Origin: Flavobacterium urocaniciphilum
GTDB lineage: Bacteria; Bacteroidota; Bacteroidia; Flavobacteriales; Flavobacteriaceae
Direction: 5' to 3'
DNA length: 64,000 nt
Assembly: GCF_900110615.1 (NCBI RefSeq)
Contig: NZ_FOEI01000004.1
Coordinates: forward strand, 211,621 to 275,620
In this document: one piece after another, positions 43,595-53,095 of the stretch
How positions within the stretch are numbered: the stretch's first letter is position 1
How the letters are laid out: every line of letters starts with the position of its first letter
The notes under the pieces: model-generated
Database searches by the model: none
What the model was told of the DNA's origin: nothing
What the model saw: only the letters and a program-made list of their open reading frames with translations
Made by a program: the position numbers and the translations under genes

Positions 43595-45166
43595 ATGAAA
43601 CCAAAATTTTTATTGCTTGCATTATTTTCTCTAACATCATTTTTAACATTAGGACAAGAACCTGTAAGAAATGCAAGATTAGATTCAATTCATGACATTA
43701 TTAACAAAAACGCAAAAGGATTAAGATTTAACTTAAGTGAAGTTAGTGTTAACTCAGAGTTATCAGAAATTGGTTCAACATTCTTCAAAAACAAATTTAT
43801 CATATTGTCTAACAAAAAAAGAAGACATTATGAAACTACAATAAACGAAGAGACAAAAACTCCAAATCATAACTTATACTGTGTAAATGTAGATAGTACT
43901 GGTAATTTATCATTCCCGTTATTATTCTCTTCTGCAATCGATTCTAAAGATAACGAAGGGACAATTGCATTTACTCCAGATGAAAATAAAGTTTTCTTTA
44001 CACAATCTACTAAAGAAAACCCAAATGTATATAAATTATATACTGCTGATTTAGATGTAAATTCAGATAAATATTGGACTAACATTAAAGAATTAAAATT
44101 AATGGATGATCAATTCTCAATTGAAACTCCATTTGTATCTAACGATGGTAAAAAATTATATTTTGCTTCTAACATTCCAGGTGGATATGGTGGATTCGAT
44201 TTATATGAAGTAGCTATTTTAGATAACGGTTCTTTAGGTGCTCCAATGAATTTAGGTTCAAAAATCAACACAAAAGAAGACGAAAAATTCCCATTCATTT
44301 CTGATGATAGCAACTATTTATTTTTCTCATCAAAAGGACATACAAACATGGGTGGATTTGATGTATTTAGATCATCAATTTCAGATGAAGGATACCAAAC
44401 TGCTTTTAATTTAGGAGGAACATTAAACTCAAGAAAAGATGAATTAGCATTTGTAATGGTTAGCGATAACAAAGGTTATGTATCTTCAGACAAAACAGCA
44501 ACTGACGGAAATTATGATATTTATAGATATAATTTAAAAATGGCTCCAAACACTGTTTCTAAATTAGCTATTAAAGAAAAAACGACTGGTACAGCTTTAC
44601 CAAACGCAAAAATCGTGGTTAAAAACGAATTTGGAAAAATTTTAGCTGATGGAAAAACAGATGAAAAAGGAAACATTTCAATCATTTATAACCCTTTAAC
44701 TATCTATAATGTAACAATTGAAAAAGACGGTTATGAGCCATTTACTAAACAATTAACTTCTGGTGATTTTTATAGTGATACAGCGATTGAATTAAACCAA
44801 TCGAAACCAGTAGTTACTGAAACTGAAATCGTAATTGAATCTATTTATTTTGATTTCAACAAAGCTTCAATCAAAGAAGAATCAAAATTATCTTTAAATA
44901 AAATTACAACAGTATTAAAAGAAAATTCAGAAATGTCAATTTCAATTTTCGCTCATACAGATTCTAAAGGTTCTGATGAATACAACAAAGTACTTTCTGA
45001 GAAAAGAGCTAAAGCAACTTATGAATACTTAGTTTCTAAAGGAATCAACAAAAACAGATTGAAATTTGTTGGAATGGGTGAAGCGCAACCAAAAGTTAAC
45101 TGTACTACTTGTACTCCAGAAGAAGATCAGTTAAACAGAAGAACAGAATTCAAAATAAACAAATAA
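43595..45166 (+). CDS. OmpA family protein with PD40 propeller repeats
   Basis: 523 residues. Signal peptide MKPKFLLLALFSLTSFLTLGQ. Residues about 90-330 carry PD40/WD40-like blades (GTIAFTPDENKVFFTQSTKEN, PFVSNDGKKLYFASNIPGGYGGFDLYE, PFISDDSNYLFFSSKGHTNMGGFDVF). A carboxypeptidase-regulatory-like domain follows (IKEKTTGTALPNAKIVVKNEFG), then the OmpA peptidoglycan-binding domain (YFDFNKASIKEES, AHTDSKGSDEYNKVLSEKRAKATYEYL). It resembles the T9SS protein PorE without its TPR part. It probably links outer membrane and wall; the 43-residue lipoprotein follows. Confidence 0.92.
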   Translation: MKPKFLLLALFSLTSFLTLGQEPVRNARLDSIHDIINKNAKGLRFNLSEVSVNSELSEIGSTFFKNKFIILSNKKRRHYETTINEETKTPNHNLYCVNVDSTGNLSFPLLFSSAIDSKDNEGTIAFTPDENKVFFTQSTKENPNVYKLYTADLDVNSDKYWTNIKELKLMDDQFSIETPFVSNDGKKLYFASNIPGGYGGFDLYEVAILDNGSLGAPMNLGSKINTKEDEKFPFISDDSNYLFFSSKGHTNMGGFDVFRSSISDEGYQTAFNLGGTLNSRKDELAFVMVSDNKGYVSSDKTATDGNYDIYRYNLKMAPNTVSKLAIKEKTTGTALPNAKIVVKNEFGKILADGKTDEKGNISIIYNPLTIYNVTIEKDGYEPFTKQLTSGDFYSDTAIELNQSKPVVTETEIVIESIYFDFNKASIKEESKLSLNKITTVLKENSEMSISIFAHTDSKGSDEYNKVLSEKRAKATYEYLVSKGINKNRLKFVGMGEAQPKVNCTTCTPEEDQLNRRTEFKINK

Positions 45167-45207
45167 AATAAACACAACACAACAACAACCCAATTAAAAC
45201 AAAAAAA

Positions 45208-45339
45208 ATGTCAATTAAAAAAATTATCGCAGTATTAGTAGTAGGTTTAGTATTAACATCATGTTCAAGTAGAGGATGGAGCTGTAAAGCAAGATATGTA
45301 AACGCAAAACCAATTGTTACTGAGAAAAAAGCAGCATAA
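45208..45339 (+). CDS. 43-residue small lipoprotein
   Basis: ATG to TAA, 43 codons. MSIKKIIAVLVVGLVLTSC is a textbook lipoprotein signal (lipobox LTSC, Cys19), leaving a mature peptide of only 25 residues with one more cysteine (SRGWSCKARYVNAKP) and a basic end. It starts 41 bases after the OmpA/PD40 gene, on the same strand and before a strong terminator, so it is probably cotranscribed. Function unknown. Confidence 0.72.
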   Translation: MSIKKIIAVLVVGLVLTSCSSRGWSCKARYVNAKPIVTEKKAA

Positions 45340-45370
45340 ACTGCACAATTAAACAACTGTAAAAAAAGAA

Positions 45371-45400
45371 AAAAGGCAACCAAATTGGTTGCCTTTTTTT
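45371..45400. terminator. Bidirectional terminator before clpX
   Basis: Near-perfect palindrome GGCAACCAAATTGGTTGCC with A-run and T-run flanks, between the small lipoprotein and convergent clpX. Confidence 0.92.
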
Positions 45401-45402
45401 TA

Positions 45403-46635
45403 TTATGATGCTACTTGTAATTTTTGAAGTAGATTTTTATTTAAAGTTTGTTCTGCAAAATCACGTGTAATGTTTAATTCTTTTTCTGTAGAACTAGGTA
45501 ATTCAAACATAACATCCGTTAAAATTGCTTCACATAAAGAACGTAATCCACGTGCTCCTAATTTGTATTCTAAAGCTTTTTCAACAATAAAATCTAAAGC
45601 GCTATCTTCAATTGTAAAATCAACACCATCCATTTCAAATAATTTTTGGTATTGTTTGATTAAAGCATTTTTAGGCTCTGTTAAAATCGCTCTTAACGTT
45701 TTTCCATCTAACGGATCCATATGCGATAAAACCGGCATACGACCAATTATTTCTGGAATTAAACCAAACTCTTTAACATCTTTTGGAATAATATATTGCG
45801 TTAAGTTAGCTTCATCTACTTTTTCCAATTCTTTAGATGCGCTAAATCCCATTGCTTGACGATTTAATCGTTTAGAAATGATACGCTCAATTCCATCAAA
45901 AGCACCACCAGCAATAAACAAAATATTCTGAGTATTTACCTCAACAAATTTTTGATCTGGATGTTTTCTTCCACCTTTTGGCGGAACATTAACAATAGAA
46001 CCTTCTAACAACTTCAATAAAGCTTGTTGCACGCCTTCTCCTGAAACATCTCTTGTAATAGACGGATTATCACTCTTACGAGCAATTTTATCAATCTCGT
46101 CAATGAAAACAATACCTCTTTCTGCTTTAGCTACATCGTAATCAGCTGCTTGTAATAAACGTGTTAAAATACTTTCAACATCTTCACCAACATAACCTGC
46201 TTCTGTTAAAATTGTTGCATCCACAATTGCTAAAGGAACGTTTAACATTTTAGCAATAGTTTTTGCTACTAACGTTTTTCCAGTTCCTGTTTGTCCAACA
46301 ATTAAAATATTACTTTTTTCGATTTCTACATCATCCGTTTGAACCTTTTGCATTAATCGCTTGTAGTGATTGTAAACTGCAACGCTTAATACTTTTTTAG
46401 TTTGTTCTTGACCGATTACATAATCATCTAAAAACGCATTTATTTCTTTCGGTTTGCGTAAAATTAAATCGTTAAAAGCCTCAGAATTTAATGTTCCTTT
46501 TAGCTCCTCAACAACAATACCATGTGCTTGCTCGATACATCTATCACAAATATGTGAATCAATACCTGCAATTAATAAATTAGTTTCTGGCTTTTTCCTT
46601 CCACAAAACGAACATTCTAATACTTCTTTTGCCAT
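45403..46635 (-). CDS. clpX: ATP-dependent Clp protease ATPase subunit ClpX
   Basis: 410 residues. N-terminal zinc-binding domain with Cys8, Cys11, Cys30 and Cys33. AAA+ core: Walker A GQTGTGKT, Walker [15 protein letters not shown], pore loop GYVGED, sensor region [15 protein letters not shown] (the IGF-type ClpP docking loop is near ...QAMGFSA). Unfolds substrates and feeds them to ClpP. It is the last gene of the tig-clpP-clpX group, 76 bases after clpP, a gap that holds short AGTCGCAG-type repeats. Confidence 0.97.
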   Translation of the reverse strand: MAKEVLECSFCGRKKPETNLLIAGIDSHICDRCIEQAHGIVVEELKGTLNSEAFNDLILRKPKEINAFLDDYVIGQEQTKKVLSVAVYNHYKRLMQKVQTDDVEIEKSNILIVGQTGTGKTLVAKTIAKMLNVPLAIVDATILTEAGYVGEDVESILTRLLQAADYDVAKAERGIVFIDEIDKIARKSDNPSITRDVSGEGVQQALLKLLEGSIVNVPPKGGRKHPDQKFVEVNTQNILFIAGGAFDGIERIISKRLNRQAMGFSASKELEKVDEANLTQYIIPKDVKEFGLIPEIIGRMPVLSHMDPLDGKTLRAILTEPKNALIKQYQKLFEMDGVDFTIEDSALDFIVEKALEYKLGARGLRSLCEAILTDVMFELPSSTEKELNITRDFAEQTLNKNLLQKLQVAS

Positions 46636-46711
46636 TTTTTTTAGTTCACAGTCGCAGTTTTTAGTCGCAGATACAAAACTGTAAACTGAGACTGAAAACT
46701 GTCAACTGAAT

Positions 46712-47368
46712 TTATCTTCTTAATACTTCATCAATCATACCATATTCTTTTGCTTCATCAGCAATCATCCAATAATCGCGCTCACTATCTTTATACACTT
46801 TATCAAATGGTTGTTTTGAATGCGTTGAAATAATTTGGTACAATTCATCTTTTAATTTCAACATTTCTTTTAAGTTGATTTCCATATCCGTTGCTACACC
46901 TTGTGCACCTCCTGATGGCTGGTGAATCATTACTCTCGAATGTGGTAATGCCGAACGTTTTCCTTCAGCACCAGCACATAATAATACCGCTCCCATTGAA
47001 GCTGCCATACCAGTACAAATAGTTGCAACATCTGGTTTGATAAATTGCATCGTATCGTAAATACCTAAACCTGCATATACACTTCCACCTGGAGAATTGA
47101 TATAAATTTGAATATCTTTAGAAGCATCCACACTTTCTAAAAATAATAATTGTGCTTGAATAATATTTGCCATATAATCGTCAACCCCAGTTCCCATGAA
47201 GATAATTCTATCCATCATTAATCGAGAAAATACATCTAATTGAGAAATATTTAATTGACGTTCTTCAATAATATATGGTGTTAAACTTCCAACTAATTTA
47301 TCGTAATACAAGCTATTTACTCCGTGTTTTTTCGTAGCAAATTTTTTAAATTCTTTTCCGTAGTTCAT
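46712..47368 (-). CDS. clpP: ATP-dependent Clp protease proteolytic subunit ClpP
   Basis: 218 residues from MNYGKEFKKFATKKHGVNSL; the longer frame (23 more residues, from a position inside the upstream gap) is not supported. Serine protease triad: Ser124 in GMAASMGAVLL and His149 in RVMIHQPSGGAQG, with the Asp further on. Also the handle region SPGGSVYAGLGIYDTM. The short N-terminal stretch is probably the self-removed propeptide. Lies 101 bases after tig. Confidence 0.97.
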   Translation of the reverse strand: MNYGKEFKKFATKKHGVNSLYYDKLVGSLTPYIIEERQLNISQLDVFSRLMMDRIIFMGTGVDDYMANIIQAQLLFLESVDASKDIQIYINSPGGSVYAGLGIYDTMQFIKPDVATICTGMAASMGAVLLCAGAEGKRSALPHSRVMIHQPSGGAQGVATDMEINLKEMLKLKDELYQIISTHSKQPFDKVYKDSERDYWMIADEAKEYGMIDEVLRR

Positions 47369-47469
47369 TATAAAATTTAATTTAAACGTTGACTTTTCAA
47401 AATATAAAAACGCCAAACCAAAAGATTTGACGTTCAAATATACTAAATTTTATGATTTAATACTAACGA

Positions 47470-48798
47470 TTACATTTCACCGTACATCGCTTTAATAAAA
47501 TCTTGATAGTTAACTTCTTTTGTTTTAGCTTTTACGTTTTCTTTGAAAAGATTTAACATTTTTGTGCTCATAACCTGATCAGAAATTCTCTTAATTTCAT
47601 CTTGATTAGATAAAACTCTAGTAACAATTCCATCTACTTCTTCATCCGTTGGATTTAATTGTCCGAATTGAGCCATTTGTTGTTTAATTAAACCAGCTGT
47701 AAAGTCTTTCAACTCTTCAAATTTAACTTGTAAATCGTTAGCTACAATAATTTTATTTTCAATTAATTGGTAACGTAAACCTTTTTCAGATTTAGCAAAT
47801 TCTTCTTCAGCTTGTTCTGCAGTTAATGGGTTTTCACCAACTGTTTGAATCCATTTTTTTAAGAAAGTTGCTGGTAAATCGAATTTTGTAGTTTCAACTA
47901 AAGAATCCGTAACATCGTTTAAGAATTTTTGATCTGCTTGTTGTGCAAATTGCAATTCTGCATCTTCTTTAATTTTACCTTTTAAATCTTCAACAGAAGA
48001 AACTGCTCCTTCTCCGAATAATTTATCGAATAATTCTTGGTTTAATTCTGCTTTCTCAACAGATTGAATAGCTTCAATTGTAAAGTTTACATCGATATCT
48101 AAACCATGAACATCATCATGAGAAACTTTTAAATAATCCATTAATTTGTGGTCGTCATCAAATAAACCTTTTGTGTTTAAAGTAACTACATCACCAACTT
48201 TTTTACCAATGAATGATTTAGCTGTTTTCTTATCTTTAAAAATATCTAAAGAAATTAAAGCTGGACTATTAATACCTTTTTCTTCATTTGTAAAAGTACC
48301 GTTCATTTCAAAACCATCTTTTACTTCAGTTTCAGTAATTAATTTTCCATATTGTTTTTGAATTCTTTCAACTTGCTCGTTTAATAAAGCATCGTCTGCA
48401 ACAATTTTATATTGAACTACACTTGTTTTAGCTCCTAAATCAACATTAAATTCTGGCGCTAAACCTAATTCAAATTCGAATGTTAATTTATCTGCATCCC
48501 AATCAATGCTTTCAGTTACTTTTGGTAATGGATTTCCTAAGATGTCTAATTTTTCTTCAACTAAGAAATCGTTTAAAGATTTTTGTAATAATTTATTAAC
48601 TTCTTCCGCTTGAATAGCTTTACCATATTGTTTTTGAATTAAGCTCATAGGAACAGCTCCTTTTCTAAAACCAGGAATTGAAGCATTTTTTCTATAATCT
48701 GCTAAAACCTTCTCCACTTTGTCTGCATAATCCTCTTTAGTAATTGCTACTTTTACAACAGCATTTAATGCATCAACTTGTTCTTTTGTAATATTCAT
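47470..48798 (-). CDS. tig: Trigger factor
   Basis: 442 residues. Ribosome-bound chaperone. The N-terminal ribosome-binding domain carries the signature SIPGFRKGAVPMSLIQKQYG (GFRxGxxP). The middle peptidyl-prolyl isomerase domain is weaker than in E. coli, and the C-terminal helical arms are intact. Catches new chains at the exit tunnel. Heads the tig-clpP-clpX group; its promoter overlaps a large inverted repeat. Confidence 0.96.
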   Translation of the reverse strand: MNITKEQVDALNAVVKVAITKEDYADKVEKVLADYRKNASIPGFRKGAVPMSLIQKQYGKAIQAEEVNKLLQKSLNDFLVEEKLDILGNPLPKVTESIDWDADKLTFEFELGLAPEFNVDLGAKTSVVQYKIVADDALLNEQVERIQKQYGKLITETEVKDGFEMNGTFTNEEKGINSPALISLDIFKDKKTAKSFIGKKVGDVVTLNTKGLFDDDHKLMDYLKVSHDDVHGLDIDVNFTIEAIQSVEKAELNQELFDKLFGEGAVSSVEDLKGKIKEDAELQFAQQADQKFLNDVTDSLVETTKFDLPATFLKKWIQTVGENPLTAEQAEEEFAKSEKGLRYQLIENKIIVANDLQVKFEELKDFTAGLIKQQMAQFGQLNPTDEEVDGIVTRVLSNQDEIKRISDQVMSTKMLNLFKENVKAKTKEVNYQDFIKAMYGEM

Positions 48799-48824
48799 TT
48801 TAATTGATTTTTTGAAGTATAAAA

Positions 48825-48861
48825 TTTGGGTTGCAAAATTATATAATTTTTACAACCCAAA
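48825..48861. repeat. Large inverted repeat over the tig promoter
   Basis: TTTGGGTTG (48825-48833) and CAACCCAAA (48853-48861) pair perfectly, with an inner palindrome AAAATTATATAATTTT. On the minus strand the -7 element TAATTTTG (48834-48841) lies within it. It could be an operator or the terminator of the upstream membrane-protein gene. Confidence 0.65.
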
Positions 48862-48902
48862 CAAGTTTTTAATTTACTGAATTTCAATTCGATAAATTTT
48901 TA

Positions 48903-49244
48903 TTATTCATCTACGAAAATTTTATTCAAAATATACTGACTAATTGAAAGTAAAATACTAAAAACAATAGCCGTTATAAAAGTTGGCACGTTTATTCCGT
49001 CAATAAAATAATCGGCCACTTTTACAATAATTGCATTGATAACCAATAAAAACAACCCTAAAGTAAATATGGTTACCGGAATAGTAAACAATACTAATAT
49101 TGGTTTTAAAAAGGTATTTAAAAAGGATAATGCAACTGCCATAAAGATTGCTGCAGTATAATCTGTGATTTCAATTTTTAAAAAATGTGACAACACAACA
49201 ATTAAGATTGTTGAAATAATCAATTTAATTAGATAGTTCTTCAT
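48903..49244 (-). CDS. Holin-like (phage holin family 4) membrane protein
   Basis: 113 residues from MKNYLIKLIISTILIVVLSHFL; the 16 residues in front in the longer frame are unlikely. Four hydrophobic segments, with the family mark AIFMAVALSFLNTFLKPILVLFTIPVTIFTLGLFLLVINAIIV. Such proteins are widespread on bacterial chromosomes and are not by themselves phage genes. No endolysin or other phage gene is nearby. Function unknown. Confidence 0.85.
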   Translation of the reverse strand: MKNYLIKLIISTILIVVLSHFLKIEITDYTAAIFMAVALSFLNTFLKPILVLFTIPVTIFTLGLFLLVINAIIVKVADYFIDGINVPTFITAIVFSILLSISQYILNKIFVDE

Positions 49245-49272
49245 TTTGTATGTAATTAATTTAAAATGTAAA

Positions 49273-49310
49273 TATAAAAAAATAGGCACCAAAAATGATG
49301 CCTATTTTAT
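49273..49310 (-). terminator. Terminator after the SGNH lipoprotein gene
   Basis: Read on the minus strand: AAAATAGGCA pairs with TGCCTATTTT around a ten-base loop, followed by a T-run. It lies 20 bases past the SGNH stop codon. Confidence 0.8.
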
Positions 49311-49330
49311 ATTTAATTTATAAGTCTAAA

Positions 49331-50947
49331 TTAGTTTGTAGGAACAATATTAATTCCAGGGAAATAAGCTGAATTATGAATTGGTAAATTAGCTTTAAAT
49401 TCTCTATTGATTACTTTAATAATTTCATTAGCAATTATTGCATAACCACGAGCATTTGGATGTACACCATCTAAAGAAAACAATACACCACCTTCTGTAG
49501 CAGAACCACTAAAATAGTTAGCTGTATAGAACGAACCACTTTCTGTTCTGATTCCAGTAATTAACTGATTCATAACAGCATTCATATCTGCAACAGCAAT
49601 AACTGTATAACCAGCAGCAGTATTTTTTGCATTTGCAATAGAAGTAATTGCAGCATTATAAGCAGAAGTTGCAGCAGCTACATTAGCTTTTTCATTAGCA
49701 GTTAACACCCATCTGTTAGCCATTGGATACGAAACTCCGTTTTTATTCGCACCAGCCGCAACCATAGCTGCAGTAGCATTTGCGTTGTTAGTACCAATAA
49801 CAGAAGAAGCAGGTAAAACTACTAAATCTGCTGAAGTAGTTTGACGACATTTTCCGAAAGCCGCACCAAATTCTGCAGCGATAACTGGACCATAAGTTGG
49901 TGTTAAAGCACCTGTAATTTGAGCTGTTCTATCTGCAGCATCAACATCAGTAATTAATAACGGATTTGCCGCAGTAGCTGATAAAGCATTTACACGATTT
50001 GGCTCTCCATAAGCAGTAAAAATTGCATCTAAATTATTGTACAATGCAGCATTTAATGCATTAATATTTGCACTTCCTCCTAATGCAGTTGGAGATAATG
50101 GAGCATATGGTACTGTTGTAAAATAAGGAATTGATGTAACACTTGGAATAGTACAAACTACACCTTTAGTATTTGGATTTTATGTTAAAGTATTGATAAT
50201 TTGACCATAAACATTTGTAAAAACATTACTATTTGTAATATCATTTCCACCATAAGTAGCTGGATTTAAATTTCCAGTAGTATTATGATCTGCAGCTGCT
50301 GTATTACCATTACTAGTTGCCCCACCATTTGTAGCATAAGCTAAAACATCATTAGAACCAATCCAATTCGTAAAGAACGTTGGTGCTTTTGACATTGCAT
50401 CACCTAAAACTAAAGCTGAAGAAGATGTTGCATGACGAACAAAGTATGGATTTGCAGTACCAACTGCCACACCGGCTAAATCTCCATATCCAGGCGCAAT
50501 TAAATGAAATGATTTCGCTCCTGGAACACCCATATTATTGAACGCTTTTTGTTGCAATTGAGAAACTTCAATTGTTGGAGCCCCAGCAATATTTTCTGGA
50601 CGACCTTGTGAAGCATCAATAACTAATCTAGTAGTTGAAATTGGATTTCCTCCTAACATTAATCCTCCTAAATTATTTACGTCATCTTCATATGAAGGTT
50701 GTTCAAAAGCACCACCACCTACTAAAGCAAATTGTTGTGCTAATAAATTTGGGTAAGAATTCATTTGACTTCCTTTAGAAACTGTTCCATCCATATATCC
50801 AGCAGTAAGCGAGTTACCAATGGCTACATATGAAGAAAAATCAGCTTCACCTGCAGTATAATCTGCATTTACTTCTTTATCGAATTCTGGCTCACAACTA
50901 GCAAATCCGATTGCTAATGCTGATAATAATATAAATTTATTTTTCAT
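49331..50947 (-). pseudogene. SGNH/GDSL hydrolase lipoprotein split by one in-frame TAA
   Basis: Read through, this is a 538-residue lipoprotein (MKNKFILLSALAIGFASC, Cys18). Catalytic Ser46 is in AIGNSLTAGY and Asn-block IGSND follows; the partner Asp493 and His496 are in LDGVHPNARGY. A single TAA at codon 256 (50180-50182) cuts it: the sequence before (YGQIINTLT) and after (NPNTKGVVCTIPSVTSIPYFTTVP) is in the same frame with no gap in family sequence. The truncated product lacks the catalytic Asp/His. It follows a FadL-type porin gene, as in other flavobacteria. A sequencing error cannot be excluded. Confidence 0.8.
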
Positions 50948-50963
50948 TTGAATATTTTTTAAA

Positions 50964-52220
50964 TTAGAAACCATAAGTTATACCAATACCTGGAGAGAAT
51001 ACTGTTGATTTGTAAGTACCACCAAAAGAAGTATATCCTGTTGTTGTTAATGGATCATCATAATAATCATAAGAATTATCAGTTTGATCAAAGTGTAAGT
51101 ATAAGAATGAGAAATCAATTCCTAATTTTTCAGATACTTGATAAGTGAAACCACCAGTATATCCATTAGAATCGTTTCTTGGAGTTTCTGGAGCAAAATA
51201 TCCATCTTGTACTGGACTTTGGTCATGATACCAACCAGCTCTTACCGTAAATTTTTCAGTAGCTTTATATTGCGCTCCTAAACGGTAAGTACTTGAGTTT
51301 TTATAATTTCTTAAGTTATTTGAAACAACTGGTGTAGCATTATCATTATGAATTGTAATATCTAATGATTTATACACACTCCATTTTGTATAGTTGTAAT
51401 CGAAAGCGAATAACCACTTATCACATGGTTTGTACGAAAGACCTGCTGTAATTTCAGCTGGTAATGGTAAATCTGCATCAAAAGTACCATCTGTAAACGC
51501 TGGATTTAAATTTGCAATTGCATTTCTTTCATATTTAGCAGAACCACCTCTTGCTTCCATGATGATTTCTGAACGATAATCTACCCCTAAAGTAATTTCA
51601 TCCATTGGCTTAAACATAAAACCAACATTATATCCTGTAGCATTAATTCCTTTAGCATCTAACGTTACATTAGAATTTCCTAATAAAGGATTTGGAGTAA
51701 TATTTCTATTGAAGTTTACACTTCCCATAGCAAAAATTGGTCCTCCACCAATACTGAATTTATCTTCAATTTTGAAAGATACAGTAGGCTGAATAAATAT
51801 TGCTTGTAATTCGATATTATTTACTAAGTGTGCTCCTTGCCAATTTTTATCCCATTCTACAGATGAACCGTATGGAGTATAAACTGCTAAACCTGCAGAA
51901 ACCCAATCCGCAATTTTATAAGTTGCATACAAACTAAATGGAGTACCCAAATTATCTGTTGAAGCTTGCCAATTATACTGAGAATTTTGAAATCTTGATT
52001 TTGCAAAAAGCGCATTACCACCCACAGATAAATTGAATTTTTTGTCTAAGAACGACATACCTGCAGGGTTAAAAAACGCCACCTCTGCACTATTAACAAC
52101 TGCTACTCCGGTATGACCCATAGCTAATTGTTTTTGACCTTGGACAGAAACTCTATATCCACCCGCGAACATAGAAAATGAAGCCAACGTCATCAATGAT
52201 AAAGAAAAAATTTTTCTCAT
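50964..52220 (-). CDS. OmpP1/FadL/TodX family outer-membrane transporter
   Basis: 418 residues. Signal peptide MRKIFSLSLMTLASFSMFAGG. Just after it the FadL hatch signature GYRVSVQGQKQLAMGHTGVAVVNSAEVAFFNPAGMSFLD (NPAGM). A 14-strand-type barrel follows, ending TVFSPGIGITYGF. These porins take up hydrophobic molecules such as long-chain fatty acids. It lies 16 bases before the split SGNH lipoprotein, which may process the cargo. Confidence 0.93.
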   Translation of the reverse strand: MRKIFSLSLMTLASFSMFAGGYRVSVQGQKQLAMGHTGVAVVNSAEVAFFNPAGMSFLDKKFNLSVGGNALFAKSRFQNSQYNWQASTDNLGTPFSLYATYKIADWVSAGLAVYTPYGSSVEWDKNWQGAHLVNNIELQAIFIQPTVSFKIEDKFSIGGGPIFAMGSVNFNRNITPNPLLGNSNVTLDAKGINATGYNVGFMFKPMDEITLGVDYRSEIIMEARGGSAKYERNAIANLNPAFTDGTFDADLPLPAEITAGLSYKPCDKWLFAFDYNYTKWSVYKSLDITIHNDNATPVVSNNLRNYKNSSTYRLGAQYKATEKFTVRAGWYHDQSPVQDGYFAPETPRNDSNGYTGGFTYQVSEKLGIDFSFLYLHFDQTDNSYDYYDDPLTTTGYTSFGGTYKSTVFSPGIGITYGF

Positions 52221-52325
52221 AATTTAATATTAGTTAGTTTTTTTTTAGTTTAATCGTTTATCAAAATTAACACAATTTATGAAAATTGCAATTATTTTAA
52301 CAAAAATATTATGTGTGCATAGTAA

Positions 52326-53087
52326 TTATTTGACAAAACCTTGAACTTTTTCAAAAAATTCCGATGGATTCTCAGCATGTAGCCAGTGTCCGGCATTAGA
52401 TACAGTTTCTATAACAGCGTTTGGAAAATGATAATAAATAGTTTCAAAATCGGCATCTAAAATATAATCCGATTTATCTCCACGGAGAAAAAGTACAGCT
52501 CCATTAAACGTATTTTCAAAAGGAAGTTGTTTACCAATTTCTTCAATCTTTTCATTAAAAATTTTTAGATTGAATCGAAACCCTAATTGACCAGGTTCTA
52601 CCCAATATAAATTTTTCAATAAAAATTGTTTGGTACCAAAATCGGTTATATAAGTCGATATAATTTCATCTACTTCTGCCCTACTTGGTTTTTGAGAAAA
52701 GTCAATTGCATTTAACGCCGCCAATATACTTTGGTGATGTGGCGCATAATACTTCGGACCAATATCAGCAACTATTAAATTAGAAATTAGTTCAGGATAT
52801 GTTGTTGCAAAAAGCATGGCAATTTTTCCACCCATTGAATGCCCCAGAAGTGTTATATTCTGCAATTGATGAAAATCCACATATTCTTTTACATCTTGAA
52901 CCATCACATCATAACTAAATTCATCCGAATGAAAACTTTTTCCATGATTTCGCATATCTAAAGCATGGACTTCAAAACCCAATTGTGCAAATTGATTGGC
53001 AAGTGTTTTCCAATTGTCCGACATTCCTAAAAAGCCATGAATAATTAAAAATGGCGTTCCATTTCCTTCAATTTTAGAATACAACAT
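52326..53087 (-). CDS. Alpha/beta fold hydrolase (YbfF-like esterase)
   Basis: 253 residues. Nucleophile Ser84 in LLGHSMGGKIA, oxyanion-hole HGFLGMSDNW at about 17-26, and catalytic His234 in NAGHWLHAENP. The DMRNHGKS stretch (about 44-51) is the common mark of this esterase group. Probably an intracellular carboxylesterase or thioesterase with unknown substrate. It follows pdxJ by 8 bases on the same strand. Confidence 0.9.
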   Translation of the reverse strand: MLYSKIEGNGTPFLIIHGFLGMSDNWKTLANQFAQLGFEVHALDMRNHGKSFHSDEFSYDVMVQDVKEYVDFHQLQNITLLGHSMGGKIAMLFATTYPELISNLIVADIGPKYYAPHHQSILAALNAIDFSQKPSRAEVDEIISTYITDFGTKQFLLKNLYWVEPGQLGFRFNLKIFNEKIEEIGKQLPFENTFNGAVLFLRGDKSDYILDADFETIYYHFPNAVIETVSNAGHWLHAENPSEFFEKVQGFVK

Positions 53088-53095
53088 GTTATTTC

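Noticed and set aside
43504..43695. Small open frame overlapping the OmpA/PD40 promoter and start.
   Set aside because: It runs over the promoter and the real gene start in another frame, with no family match.
46454..46684. Open frames opposite clpX and other genes on the reverse strand.
   Set aside because: All lie wholly opposite well-supported genes with low-complexity, Ser/Phe-rich translations typical of reverse-strand AT-rich DNA.
48903..49244. Prophage remnant suggested by the holin-like gene.
   Set aside because: No integrase, capsid, lysin or att-like repeat is nearby, and neighbours are conserved housekeeping genes.
50180..50182. Recoding of the in-frame TAA in the SGNH gene (selenocysteine or similar).
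   Set aside because: Selenocysteine uses TGA and pyrrolysine TAG. No hairpin of that type is seen after the TAA, so a nonsense change or error is simpler.
49331..50974. A frameshift splitting the SGNH gene.
   Set aside because: The distance between the two open parts is a multiple of three and the family sequence continues in the same frame through the TAA; no base is missing.
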